Shown here: positions 22,482 through 60,279 of the stretch, one piece after another
Numbering within the stretch: position 1 is the first letter of the stretch
Layout of the letters: each line of letters begins with the position of its first letter
Assembly (NCBI GenBank): GCA_030248065.1
Contig: JASAMV010000618.1
Span: 1 to 64,000, forward strand
Origin: Rhynchonema sp. JSB1_4
Taxonomy: Eukaryota > Nematoda > Chromadorea > Monhysterida > Xyalidae
Length of the DNA stretch: 64,000 bases
Reading direction: 5' to 3'
Notes under the pieces: model-generated
What the model was told of the DNA's origin: nothing
Databases searched by the model: none
Seen by the model: only the letters and a program-made list of their open reading frames with translations
Made by a program: the position numbers and the translations under genes

Positions 22482-23269
22482 CCTAGGTGGGGGTGATTGG
22501 AAGAGGGGCGCGGGGTGGGTCTCTCACTTATGTATATGCAGTCTTAACAGCAGCGCCAGCCAGGCAGGCTTTTCCCGCTCAAAATTAAAAGACACCCTGT
22601 AATTTGCCCGTTTTACCGCACAGTTTACGTCTTACATACTTTGTGTGGGGGCGCGGGGGGCGCGGGGCTGCGCGAGGTGTCATTTGGCCTTTCTTGTTTT
22701 GAATGTCCAAGACACTTACTTCTGACCCTTCCCATTATAGAAGGCTAATGCCCAGTTATGTCTTATGTGAAAATTTTTTATCAGACCCCAGTCTGCAGGC
22801 ATGGTTTGGACCCTGCCGTAAGGCCATATGTGGTGCGATTATGTTATTCTCCTGCTGGCAATAGTACGGCATCAGAATCATACTGTATCAAGCACCGGTT
22901 CAGTGACGTGCTGAAATGATAGCCAAAAGAACGGAAAAGTATGTTTGGGTCTTGTCAACAGGTTATATTTTTAGGCGGGCAATAAACCGCTTACGTTTTC
23001 TTGCTTCACGTCGAACAGTTTAATTTTATTAGTGACAGAAGATGATACAGCTGTCCAGAAGGCGCAGTGATTTCGCCTACGTCACCGTGTGAAGACAGGC
23101 GTATCTTGCACCATCAGCAGATACTGATAACAAATTGGGCGATCGTTTTACCGAACGTGCTAAGCACTCGACAAACACCAATATATAAACACAACTTCGT
23201 TGTCAAAAACAGACAGTTTCGTTCCTGAAAGCCGGCCAGAGTCTTTGCGACAACAACTATCCAAGAACG

Positions 23270-25223
23270 ATGTTTGTGCCACTGGTTCTGTTGGGTCTGA
23301 GTGGCTCATGTTTTGCCGGTGTCTACCATGTCAACATGGAACGTAGGGTACGTTAGTCGCTTTCTATAGAAAGTTTGAACTAAAGACCAAGGAAAGCTCA
23401 AAATGTTGAAGAATGGAATTTTCAGGAGTCACTACGCGAGCACATGATGCGCGAGGGCACCTATGCTGAGTATTTCATGTTGAAGAACAGACTCAGAGAC
23501 GCTGGATACCAACCGGAAGAGGACTATGAAGATGTTCGTTTGCAAGTTTCTTCCACCGTTGATCCTGATGAATGACTGGTTTGAATGACAATCCCCATTA
23601 TTATTATTAAGCTGACCTACATTGGCTACATCGGGCTTGGCACTCCGCAACAGAACAAATTCAAGGCCGTTCTTGACACTGGCTCATCGACCCTGTGGGT
23701 GCCTGATGTCACCTGCACGCACGGTGGTTGCGGTGAGCATAACTCACCATTCTGAACAGCTTCCTTCATCAATCAGGCAATCAAACATCTTGATTTCTCC
23801 ATCAGTCGGCAAGAACAAGTTCGATTCGTCAAAGAGCTCCACCTATGTCAATGACGGACGGCACTGGTCAATTCAGTCTGGCACTGGCTCGGTCAGCGGA
23901 TTTTTGGGCCAGGATGTGTTCTGCGTTGGTTTACTTAGCTCTACGTCCGTAAAGAGGATCTAGAGGAATGGGCAATCCATAGCGAACTTGCAGTTCGGCA
24001 ACTCTGGGCTGTGCTTCAACAAGCAAGTGTTCGGACAAGCGACGCAGGTGGCAGACTCTTTCGAACAGACCCCCATTGATGGTACGTTATGACTGGGATC
24101 TTGAACATACAGTATTTATCCGTTTCGTGTTTTTCAATGGATTTTGAAGATGTTCAGCACACCCATGACGCAAATGCACCTCATGTTTACCAGCTGAACA
24201 CGTGTATATTCGACGAAATAATACCCTAACAATCACATTCGATCTTACAGGCATCTGCGGTATGGCGTTCGAATCGATCGCGGTCGATGGGATCACCCCA
24301 CCGTTCATCAACATGATGCCGCATTTGGACAACCCCTACTTCACTGTCTGGCTGACAGCGTAAGTACCCGCTGGTTCAGTCGCCTGTTCGTGTATCATGC
24401 CACAAGCTGACTTCAACTCTTTGTGGAGAACTGCCTTAAGTTCGTTGCAGTGATGGTGACGTTGAAGGCAAGCCCGGTGGTCGTATCACTTATGGTGCTC
24501 AAGACCAGGACCATTGCTCAAAGGATGTCACCTGGGTAAAGCTGTCGTCAGCCACCTACTACCAGTTCTCAATGGAAGGGTTCGGCAACATTTTTGTTTC
24601 AAAATTCTCTTCAAGAACGAGCTTTAAAGTAGCAAAAGATGATGATTTAAGTGTGATGGTTGGCGGTGAGAAGATGCCGGGAGGCGAGACCATCTCTGAC
24701 ACCGGCACCTCGCTTATCGCCGGACCGAAAGCGAATATCGAGAAAATCGGCAAAGCTCTCGGCGGAACCTGGAAACCGAACTATGGAGTGGTCAGTTGTT
24801 GTTCTTAAAAACGTCACTACGCCTGCGAAGTTAGAAGGTTATCAAACACTGTCAAGTGACAATCTCAAATTGTTTCAGTACTTCATCGACTGCAATGCCA
24901 CCCCGGGACCAGTAACGTTCACCATTGATGGCAAAAACTACAATGTCACACACAAGAACTACATTGTGCCGGTGAGGAAAAGGGCTGCCTGATGTTTGAA
25001 GGAAGAAGTCGAAATATAAAGCTAAACAGATTCATTTAAATCTCAGACCGGTATCCCGAACCAGTGCATGTTGGGCTTCCAGCAGTTCGGTTTCAAGATG
25101 ACCAAGAAATATTCGGGTAACGCCTTTCCCACGTGGATTCTGGGTGATTGCTTCATCCGAGAGTACTGCAACATCTATGACCCGAAGAACCAACTGCTCG
25201 GACTGGCCAAAGCCATGAAATAA
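23270..25223 (+). CDS. Pepsin-like (A1 family) aspartic protease, intact copy
   Basis: Nine exons: 23270-23347, 23426-23545, 23612-23732, 23806-23928, 23983-24081, 24251-24359, 24451-24790, 24879-24971 and 25047-25223. They add up to 419 aa in perfect phase. A signal peptide ([16 protein letters not shown]) is followed by a ~55-residue propeptide and two lobes. Catalytic motifs are DTGSS in lobe 1 and [10 protein letters not shown] in lobe 2; the C-terminal [15 protein letters not shown] is typical of pepsin/cathepsin D-like enzymes. It would be secreted or lysosomal/intestinal. One oddity: the flap residue equal to pepsin Tyr75 is Ser (IQSGTGS). This residue normally helps position substrate, so activity may be altered. 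A TATA-like TATATAAACAC sits about 85 nt upstream. Confidence 0.95.
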
Positions 25224-25837
25224 AGTTGTCGTAAAATTTTTTCTTAAAATCTTTTCTGTTAAAGCACCAAATTCTTCAATATTAGCCATAGGTATGGTAT
25301 ATGACTAGGGCACCCGTTATTTCAGCCATCTTGGTCGCTTACTCATTGCTAGCCGACACTACATTTAAATAGAAGACCAAATAAACAAATTATTCAAAGT
25401 TGAATCAACCAACCAACAAGTTCGCATAGTCAGCTGGTTGGCCGACTAGCGTGCGTTCGGCGATCAACTTTTGCACCTGCAATCATGCCGCTTGGAGAAC
25501 GATTTTCTCGATGGAGCAATGTTACTGTAACTCAAAGTTTAATCAGAACTCTTTGTTAAGATCTAAATGAACTACCCTCTCAGCTTTACAAGTGGATACA
25601 CTAGACAGTAATCTAATTCCGCCCAGCTTTTGTTGCTTAGTTATACTTTCATGTTGGTCGGAATGGAAATCATTTAGCCAATTCTGAATAACTAAGTATT
25701 ATGCCTTGAAAATGGAGGATTCATTCAGGTATGTAGCACCTGATTCACACATACATACGTCTTCCTGTTTTAGTAGTATAGACAATACATTTATCATGCT
25801 CATTTGGCGGGCCTGGTGCGCGGAACACAGCACGAAC

Positions 25838-25993
25838 CTTGACCCACAGTCGTTCACATGCCACCACCGTCAAACAGGACAGCAGTGTGCCCATCAGGCA
25901 GTTGACCGTTTTGTCAATGAACATCAACAGCGCCGGACCTGACAGCCGATCGCAGTAGGTGGACTTAGCTGACGGTTGGCGCACCAGTTTCAT
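25838..25993 (-). pseudogene. Orphan copy of Munc13-4-like exon 23
   Basis: 52 codons (CDRLSGPALLMFIDKTVNCL... CERLWVK) identical in frame to exon 23 at 41325-41480, with donor and acceptor dinucleotides preserved (CATAG here against CACAG). It lies beside the intact protease in copy 1, but the neighbouring exons 18-22 are absent and 16 and 14 are broken, so it is a relic. Confidence 0.88.
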
Positions 25994-26029
25994 CTATGTT
26001 GGATTGGATTACGGAGATTTGTACAAGAG

Positions 26030-26300
26030 AAATGTCTGCTGTCGCAGGACAAGAATCAGGATATGGTTCCCGGTATCGTGCTGATCGCATATAAAACGCC
26101 TATACAAGATGGTTTGGTCCTAAAGTAAAAAGATCAGTGATTATCACATCAACAAAAGGCGAGTGAAAACATCACCGAAACCAAAGAAAAGCTCAATATG
26201 GTCCCCTGATGGCGTATCGCTTTTTAATTCCCTTTTCAAATGGAACGCAATGCCTCTTTCTAAATCCTGTTCATTTTTTGGCAAATAAGCTGTTCTAGGG
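26030..26300. mobile_element. ~270-bp inverted-repeat MITE
   Basis: Contains the two terminal halves (ACAAGATGGTTTGGTCC... and ...GCAATGCCTCTTTCTAAATC) of the larger element at 41509-44784, joined with almost nothing between. Both halves match at over 90% by eye. It lies at the same place in duplication copy 1 as the larger element in copy 2, so the ancestral site already held such an element. Confidence 0.75.
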
Positions 26301-27337
26301 TGTTGTGCTTATGCTCAATTTTGGCTTTGCTCAATTATACAACTGCCTAACACGATATTTTACAAATACCAACGATTACATGATAGTTTTACAAATAAAA
26401 ATACGCACGATGCTAGTGCGTGTATACCTCTAGGTATACCTCGGCATCCTTCAAGAGTGTCTTTTCCACAAGATTTTCGCCCATGTCTTGCCACGTGTGC
26501 AACCAGTAGGCACAGACGTCGTGAAACAAAGATTCGCCGTTCACCAGTTGTAGACGGCGGAAGGCTCTGAAGCAAAGAAATGTGTCGAACAACAGACACG
26601 AAGCAAAACACAAACAAAAAATAAATGATTGAAAACTTTAAGAAAAATCATGACTAACGTTGCGATACACATTGAGCTGAATGAACTGCGTGAATCTCTT
26701 CACACAGTGGCACAATCGGATGGTGACTTTCGACAGAAATTCGTTTGAATCTTTGAGACTGCCATTCGATACTCGATTCATGAGACGAACGATGGCGGAC
26801 TCGCAATGGTGCGTAAGCTGTGGCGGTAACGGAAATTTCGACATAGCCCACTCTTTGAATATAGAGCTGTCCGAGGTCACTACTCGGGAGCACGTTTGAG
26901 AGTTTGCCAGATAGTTTGAGAGTTTATTCAACCTTTTCGTCAGCTGTCAGCACAATGTAATGAAACATCAGCTAATCGAAAACGTGGCCGAAAACGGATT
27001 TTATAATGCGGATTATGGTATAAGCCCTAAAAATGGTGACCTGCATATCTATAGTCTCCACGGCGGTTGCAGCATAGTTGAAACGATAGGGTAGGAAGAA
27101 GGTCTGCAGTCGTTCGTTTTAACTTTTGTAATCATAGCAACTGGCACAGAACGGATTAGGAACGAGAATTTGAACAAAATGGCGTCCGAACAAATGGTAA
27201 CCTGATAGTAGGACAGAAAGTGCTCGAACGCAATGCTGAGCTCGTCCCAGATATCGCACAACCGACTAATCGCCCGAAGCTCGTCTGTTTGTGCGCTGGT
27301 CACAAATGTTACAGCTGCTCATTCAACCAGTCAGACG

Positions 27338-28735
27338 CAGGGTTGAAAAAAAATTTTTTTATTAACGAGCTTTTTTTAAAAAAAAATTTTTTTTATTTTT
27401 TTTGACGAAAATTTTTTTATCAGAAAAAGTGTTGCAAACGACGTTTCAGGATAAATGAAATCGATACAACATATTTTTCAAAAATTGAAAAATTTTCGCC
27501 TGAGACCCAACTTGTGCGGTGACACCCGGTAGCAGGGTTGTTTCAAAAAAAAGTGGTTAATTAAAAAAAATTTAAAAAAAAATTTTTTTGAAACTCAGAT
27601 TTTGCTTTTTTTAATTAAAAAAAGTTGCCCAAAAAGGGCTGAAATGTCCAAAAATGGCCTTTTTCGAGGCCAAAAATTGGCACTTTTTTCCTGTGGACGG
27701 GACAATTTTTCCAAAATCGCGCCTGCGGCGCCCTGTATTGTCCCCAAATCCGTACAGGGATGCGCGGGGCTGGTCTTTTATAGTGATGTGGCACCGATAA
27801 TGTACTACTGCATGCTACTACACATGTATATACATAGGTCTGGTGCAAAACCGGGCGCGCAAAGTCGATCTGACACGCAAGATTTGGGCTGTAATCGATA
27901 TTTTGATGGTCGTATGTCAGATATACGGCATTAGATGCATTAAAATACGTTGTACGGCATGCTACAATACATTAGAGTAACATCGTTAGTCAACATCAAC
28001 CTCAGACTGGTAGAAGACCATAGAATCTGCACAATACTACCGGGTGTCACCGCACAAGTTGGGTCTCAGGCGAAAATTTTTCAATTTTTGATAAATATGT
28101 TGGATCGATTTCATTTGTCCTGAAACGTCGTTTGCAACACTTTTTCTAATAAAAAAAATTTTCGTCAAAAAAAATAAAAAAAATTTTTTTTTTAAAAAAG
28201 CTCGTTAATAAAAAAAATTTTTTTTCAACCCTGCCCGGTAGTATTGTGCAGATTCTATGGTCTCCGACCAGTGTTAGGTTGATGTTCACTAACGATGTTA
28301 CTCTAATATATTGTAGCATGCTGTACAACGTATTTTAATGCATCTAATGCCGAATATCTGATATTCGACCATCAAAATATCGATTACAGCCCAAATCTTG
28401 CGTGTCAGATTGACTTTGAGCGCCCGGTTTTGCACCATACCTGCATATATACATGTGTAGCAGCATGCAGTAGTACATTATCGGTACCACATCACTCTAA
28501 AAGACCAGCCCCGCGCATCCCTGTACGGATTTTGGGACAATACAGGGGGCCGCAGGTGCGATTTTGGAAAAATTGTCCCGTCCACAGAAAAAAGTGCTGC
28601 CTCGAAAAAGGCCATTTTTGGACATTTCAGCCCATTTTGGGCAACTTTTTTTATTAAAAAAAGCAAAATCTGAGTTTCAAAAAAAATTTAAAAAAAAATT
28701 TTTTTTAATTAACCACTTTTTTTGAAACAACCCTG
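27338..28735 (-). mobile_element. hAT-type MITE, copy 2 (outer, interrupted)
   Basis: The outer element consists of 27338-27532 and 28242-28735 (about 689 bp), in reverse orientation. It is flanked by an exact 8-bp duplication GTCAGACG (27330-27337 and 28736-28743). The duplicate locus at about 48259-48266 has a single GTCAGACG and no insert, which proves the insertion. It lies inside the exon 14 relic. Confidence 0.96.
27533..28233 (+). mobile_element. hAT-type MITE, copy 3 (inner, nested)
   Basis: A complete 701-bp element (CAGGGTTG... CAACCCTG) inserted into copy 2. It is flanked by the exact 8-bp duplication CCCGGTAG (27525-27532 and 28234-28241). It jumped after copy 2 had landed. Confidence 0.97.
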
Positions 28736-28918
28736 GTCAGACGTGTTCTTCTGCAAAAAAATGCGTTTCCGAAAGCTGACTAATTTCATGCGAGTATACC
28801 CGTCATCTTAATGGTTGTACTGAAACAGGATCCGGTACAGTGCACCGGCTTTTGTGGACCTTTTGTATTGTGGACGAGCCTTTCATGGTGGGTATTTTTG
28901 ATCGAGATATTAATTTCC

Positions 28919-30316
28919 AGTCACTGATGTTAATAAATCGGCCTATCCGCCTTACTCAAAACAGTGAATAAACTGTGCCCACCTCAATTAACAGTTCCAA
29001 CACATCGCACAACAGTTCCGCACCGGATGCTTTTCTTCAACACTACTATTACCCACCCCGGACACTTTGTGCCAACACTACAGTAACCCCCGGATACTTT
29101 GCCCCAATACCACTATAGCACCCCACAGGACACTTAGCACCAAAACTACTATGACCACCCACCCCCCCCCCCCCCGCCCCGGGTACTTTTCCCCAAACAC
29201 AACTATAACCGCCTCCTGATACTTTGCCCCGACACCACTATAACCCCCTAGGATACTGTGCACGAACACAAATGTAACCCACGTGATACTTCGCCTCAAC
29301 ACGACTATAACCCCCCAGACTCTTTGCCCCACCACTGCTGTCACCAGATACCGGAAACTTTGCCCTCAGGATACTCCTGATTCTTTGCACGAACACTACA
29401 AGATATAACCCCTCCCGGATACTTTTCCCAAGCTCTACTATAATTCCCCCGGATACTTTGCCTACTATAACCCTGCACCGGATACTTTACCCCAACACCA
29501 CTATAACCCCCTCCCTGATACTTTGCACCAACACTACTGTAACCCTCCGGATGCTTTGCCCCATCACTACTATAACCCCCTCCGGATACTTTACACAAAC
29601 ACTACTATATACTGGATATTTGCACCTATACAACTACTATAGCCCCCACCGGATACTTTGTCCCAACACAACTATAGCCCCTCCGGATACTTTGCCTTCG
29701 ACACCGCTACTCTGCACCAGCACAAATATAACCCACATGATACTTTGCCTCAACACTACTACAACCCCCCCCGGATACTTTGCCCTATCGCTACTGTAAC
29801 CCCCACACCGGATACTTTGCCGCAACGCTACTATAACCCCTCCGGATACTTTGCACCAACAATACTATACACCCGGATTCTTTGCCTCACCTGCATCAGG
29901 GGGTCATCAGGGATATTCAGTCCTCTTGACCCGTATAATACGTGGGTATGATAAAAAGATGCAAACAGGAGCCAGATAATAGAAAAATAACAAACTGCAG
30001 CAAACAGTAATAAACAGGATAAACAGCAGCAAGCTCTGATAAACGGCAGCAAGGTACCCCTAAAGAGATGCAAACAGATGCAAACAGTAGCAAGATTTGA
30101 GATAAAAAGGAACAAACAGGAGCAATATTGTTGAACTTCAGTACTTAAGATCTAATACTGCTGCCGTTTGCTGCTTTTTATTAAAAAAGTAGCAAGGTTA
30201 AATATTGCTACTTTTTATTTTTGTAGTGTTTCCAATCTCTGATGTTAATAAATTGCCTAATCCGCCTTACTCAAATAACAGCAAATAAACTATGCCCACT
30301 TCAATTAACAGTTCCA
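28919..30316. repeat. Minisatellite bounded by an 85-bp direct repeat
   Basis: 28919-29003 and 30229-30316 are direct copies of an 85-bp piece of the Munc13-like intron/exon 13 region. Between them, 29040-29880 is about 25 diverged units of GGATACTTTGCCCCAACACT followed by ACTATAACCCCC. 29940-30225 is A-rich with AACAGCAGCAAG-like motifs. The copy 2 locus lacks all of this. The frames read through it are meaningless. Confidence 0.88.
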
Positions 30317-30999
30317 TAGGTCCCGAATCTTCTCTATCGGACTTCGTTCTGCCAACTGCCACAGATCAAACTGACACAGCTCGTGCAGGAATCTGCGGAC
30401 GACAAACGACAATAAAATATCGCCGAATTTTCGAACCAAAAACCAAAGTGTCAGAACACCTGCTGCGAAATTTTGAAAAATTTCTGTGAAATATTTTTAT
30501 TTCCAGATTTAAGAACATTTCTCCGTGTATGAAAAAATTTGTTGTCTCAAGATGTTTGAAATTTTTCACAGAATTCAAAATTTTCAGACAATTAACAGTA
30601 ACGATAAAATTAACGGTGAAACGGATCTCACTCCAAATGTTTGGCGAACATCTACAATCCAGCGCTGGTGCTTGGAGGGATGGAATAGTGGTACCCCACC
30701 AAGTCTGAGTGTGAAACAAACCTCTTGAAGAACGGGACGATCAGGTACATACTGTACACAGCCCTGCAGCCAGCCAGGCAGATGTGAAAATGTTTCAAGT
30801 TCAGATTCACGGCCGTTCGGGTTTAGACATGCACATTAACTGCTGAGCCCCAACCTAGGAAGTGAAGGTAGAACGAAAAAGTCCAAGCCATTTTTGAATA
30901 TTGCCGCATTTGCACTGAGGTTTTGAACTTTTACACCTTAATCATCATCATGCATCAACAAAGGTGAACGCCAAGTCGTGATAACGGAGCAAAATAATT

Positions 31000-31982
31000 A
31001 TGGCCAACAAAATCTCAGGTTTGAGCCAATAATGTGAGACAAGTATTAAGGTCGGTTTATACTCTGACTGCCTGGCAGTAGCAGTCAGAAATTTGTGACT
31101 GCCCGTTCGGTCAGCTCACGAACGGAGCAAGAACAGTGGACGGCAGGCAGCAGTCAATGGACAGTGCGGAACAGGCAATCGCTACAAGCAATCACTGCCT
31201 TGCCGGGCACTTCTGCGTGGTAGTGACTTCTCCGGATTTTGACTTCTACTTCCCGGAAGTCAGAAGTATAAATAGACCTTAAAATACCTGAGGTAAAACA
31301 TCAAGGACCTTAGCAAGCAAACTTATTTTCCAGCATCTACTGCATTCCTTTTGATCGCCTCAACAATATTATTGATGGCAGTTCAAGAAGCTAGACCCGA
31401 GGACGTTTGCTATAGTGCGAAAAAATCGTGTGCGTTAATTTATATGATGAAACGTTACAAAATTGATTCACAAAATGATTTGTAAAACTTCGTACATGGT
31501 AATGTTCAGGTGAAAATGAGTGCAGCCTTCCAAATACGTGCAAGACATCTGACAAGGATGGCTGCTACCACTGCGTCGCAGATATTGTGCTGTTGGTTGC
31601 GATTTTGGCATTCGGATGCAGATCCCAGCTAATGGATGATAACAATGCAAACAAGGGTCTCCTGTTGTTGACCAGCGTAAAAGTTGCTTGAACAACTTCC
31701 ACGCTGATCAAACGTGCGACTCCGCTAAAGAAAGTTTAAAAAATCTGTATTCGATCCATATTCATTAGTGTTCACAATGAATCGATCAGAACTCCGGAAC
31801 TGATCGTCATATGTGCCCACATGATGGGTGCACCACCATAGTCTGCGTTAATTAGGCTAAACCGAAGTAAAGACACCTTCAATTTTTACATTTTCAGCAT
31901 CCTCGGTCTGTGCGGTGGTGGCCTGGTATTTCTGGTGTTATTGGGCGGATCAATTTATTGCTTCTGCTGTAGAAAACGATGA
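31000..31982 (+). CDS. Small cysteine-rich single-pass membrane protein
   Basis: Exons supported by phase: 31000-31018 (start), 31334-31414 (rest of signal peptide, then ARPEDVCY), 31510 to about 31570 (ENECSLPNTC... DGCYHC), a middle exon around 31683-31709 that I place only tentatively, and 31898-31982 (membrane segment GLVFLVLLGGSIYCFCC, then RKR and stop). It is a short type I protein with six to eight cysteines outside and a palmitoylation-type CFCC stretch at the inner face. It is reminiscent of small Ly6-like or Shisa-like proteins, but no family is certain. It lies between the duplication copy 1 relic and the Munc13-4-like 3' end. Confidence 0.6.
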
Positions 31983-32629
31983 ATGAAACAAAACATGAAA
32001 CGAAAAGTGAAATAGTGGAAGACAAATGTAATAATGTCAGAAAGTTAATGATAAAAGATGCGAAATGTTGCGCGAATATTCTATTTCCCAACTGTTCAAG
32101 CGTTTGGATTGCATTGTTGAGTAAATACCTTGAAAACATCACGATTTCAACATTGCGGCTTGTGTAAGTATTAAGATTTGTTGAAACCAGTCGAAAGGAT
32201 TCATAGTCATGGAAATTTTTTCAAGCACTTTTGCTCAAATGAGCTCATTAAGAAGTGCTCAGCTAATGCACATATGTAGGTAGATAATGTAACAGAGTCG
32301 ATATCTTGATTACGATATAGATTGTTAAATCACTAGAGTTATCCTTGATAAACAGTTGCGTACATTAAAAATCGTTTCAGTCCCAGTCTGATCCGTCGTT
32401 CTTTGACGGTTTACGTGACATGATTGTTCCTTCGGAATGATTGAAGTGCTCGTATGCGGTCACCTGAAGACCAGAAACTTCAGAAACGCAGATGGAAGTG
32501 ATTAAGGACAGCAAATAACCCGGTTATCATATCCAGCGGACTGCCACAAAAAGACAAAAAGAGTGAAGTTTTGAAAAAGACTGTACATATAAAGGATGTG
32601 GTCAGTAACGTCTTCGTAATTGCCACTCT

Positions 32630-32851
32630 CTATTGTGAATACTGTGGCCACCTAACGTGTCCCATGACGTCATCACAGCTAACCATCCATTCCCACATTT
32701 TGCCCCTGGCGAGCATGAACCCCGACTCATTTTGACAGATATCGTTCTGGTCAATTGAACGCGGTGGCAACTTGTCGAATCGCACAACATAGCTGTCGTT
32801 GTCGACCTGTTGACGCGCCACTTTGTCGATCGGACGTCGATCGCGGAGGAT
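32630..32851 (-). CDS. Candidate terminal exon, unknown protein
   Basis: After a GTGCAG acceptor, 73 codons run to TAG. The product begins ILRDRRPIDKVARQQVDNDS and contains FDKLPPRSIDQNDICQN. Codon use is unremarkable. No upstream partner exon was found, so it may be a relic. Function unknown. Confidence 0.35.
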   Translation of the reverse strand: MLRDRRPIDKVARQQVDNDSYVVRFDKLPPRSIDQNDICQNESGFMLARGKMWEWMVSCDDVMGHVRWPQYSQ

Positions 32852-32987
32852 CTGCACATGGAATAATGATTATCGAATTGTTTACCATCTTTATCGATAC
32901 GGATTATCGTTGATCGCCACCTGCCACTTTCAGGTCACTTCAAAAATTATTTGCTATACATGTATAGGATGATTACACATGACCATA

Positions 32988-33829
32988 TACCTGGCCAGAT
33001 AGCGGTGCGGTTGTGGAGCGCGATGTGCAACCCCACTCGATCACAACTGCAGTCAAAAATGTTTCGCCATTTGCGTATATATTGGGGGGTGGTCATCCAA
33101 AGGTGACCCGGTCATCGGTGTCCACCGATTGATAGGGTCACTTTTTGGGTTCCCGTATCAGCGATGGAATGGCATCGCGATACCTCCTAGTTTGATAATA
33201 CAAGGTACATATGAACCAGTCGGTTCCAGAACTGATTTCAAAATGCTGAAAGGAGCCTTTTTAAGCGAGTTACGAAATTACGAACTTGGCGCTCCACTGG
33301 TGTGGTCGAGCGCACGTCGGGCGCCTCTCGTGTTGCCGGCAGCAACTTTTAGTCAAACTTTGGGCTCCACGCATGTTTTGGCCAGCACATAAAGTCTCTA
33401 TAGGCAATAAAACTTCGCGCTCCACACCAGAGAACGAACCTGGCGCTCCTCTCATGAACATGAGGCTCCTCCCTAAACTTCGAGCTCCTCTCGGCGGTGC
33501 TCTCAAACTTGACGCGCCTCTTTAAACTTGGCGCTCCCCTGTGAGCTTGCGCTGGCGCGAAAAACTTGGCGCTCCACAAAAAACATGGCGCTCCACAAAA
33601 AACATGGCGCTCCACAAAAAACATCGCGCTCCACAAAAAACATGGCGCTCCACAAAAAAACATGATGCTCCACAAAAAAACATGGCGCTCCACAAAAACG
33701 GTTCGAGTAAACTTCGCGCTCCACAAAAAAACTTCGCGCTCCACCGAAAAAGGGGTTGCACATCGCGCTCCACCGACCGCACCGCTCTTAAGTACTGACC
33801 GCACCGCTATCTGGCCAGGTATGCATGAC
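32988..33829. mobile_element. Inverted-repeat element filled with a minisatellite
   Basis: Ends are ATACCTGGCCAGATAGCGGT (left) and its inverted form (right), each next to a CATGAC(C)AT flank. The related repeat at about 21600-21650 has the uninterrupted site (ACATGACATAAC), which shows the insertion. Inside, 33280-33790 holds about 20 units of GCGCTCCACAAAAAACATG and variants. The long frames across it are repeat artefacts. The outer repeat (32875-32987 plus 33830-33985) is dispersed and also seen at 21535-21760. Confidence 0.8.
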
Positions 33830-34333
33830 ATAACGGCAATATGGCAAACAGTCACTACAGTAGGTAGGTATGTAGTTTAACTACTGGAGGTCTGCTAAAG
33901 ATGGCGCATCATAGCCATGATATTCAATTCAGTGATGCCTAAATTTGACATGAGTAAAAGCTGTTCCAAAGCCATAGAAAAACAGCCTAGATACTCTGTA
34001 GAATGCCGGTATTCGATATGTTAAATTACAGCATGAGTTCATCCCCTATCCACTTACTCCCCACGCAAAATCATCGTACAAATTGCCTTCGTCCAACGGT
34101 CGAATTGGCATGGTCACCTCGAGACCATACTGAAAAGCAAATCTTTTATCCTTTTAGGGATGGTGCCTTCTTGCCATATAGAACGCCCAATCTGAGACTT
34201 GTTAGTGAAACCTTCCATGCTTTGCACTTGAATATCTTTGACCGATCAATTCTCTACAGTCTGGACAGTTTGTACAAAATGAACAATATAGTTGACTGAT
34301 CTAAATTTTTTCACAAGAGAGTAGGGTAGCAAT

Positions 34334-60279
<25,946 letters not shown>

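Larger units (their letters stand above)
22691..30680. repeat. Segmental duplication, copy 1
   Basis: Homologous in order and orientation to 35461-48834. Matching parts are protease with flanks (22691-26030), an inverted-repeat MITE (26030-26300), and Munc13-4-like exons 17 to 12 on the minus strand (26303-30680). It differs from copy 2 by a nested hAT insertion (27338-28735) and a minisatellite insertion (29004-30228). It also lacks the segment with exons 18-22. Homology ends inside exon 12, so copy 1 cannot make a complete Munc13-like protein. Interpreted as the derived copy. Confidence 0.92.
26440..30680 (-). pseudogene. Degenerate copy of Munc13-4-like exons 17 to 12
   Basis: Minus-strand matches to exons 17 (26440-26570), 16, 15, 14, 13 and part of 12. 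The lesions are clear. Exon 16 lacks the 8 bp before its donor and has a 5-bp deletion near its start. Exon 14 is split by nested transposons at 27338-28735. A minisatellite insert follows exon 14. Exon 12 is cut off at 30680. No upstream or downstream exons accompany it. Confidence 0.88.

Noticed and set aside
29078..29825. Several 85-113-codon ORFs
   Set aside because: Products of the GGATACTTTGCCCC minisatellite read in different frames.
33349..33855. 168-codon minus-strand ORF and parallel frames
   Set aside because: All three frames on each strand stay open because the 19-21-bp minisatellite lacks stops; the proteins are repeats of the same few residues.
31000..34333. Missing C-terminal MUN exon of the Munc13-4-like gene thought to lie here
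   Set aside because: The exon was found at 41325-41480 and joins exon 24 in phase, so nothing is missing from this stretch.
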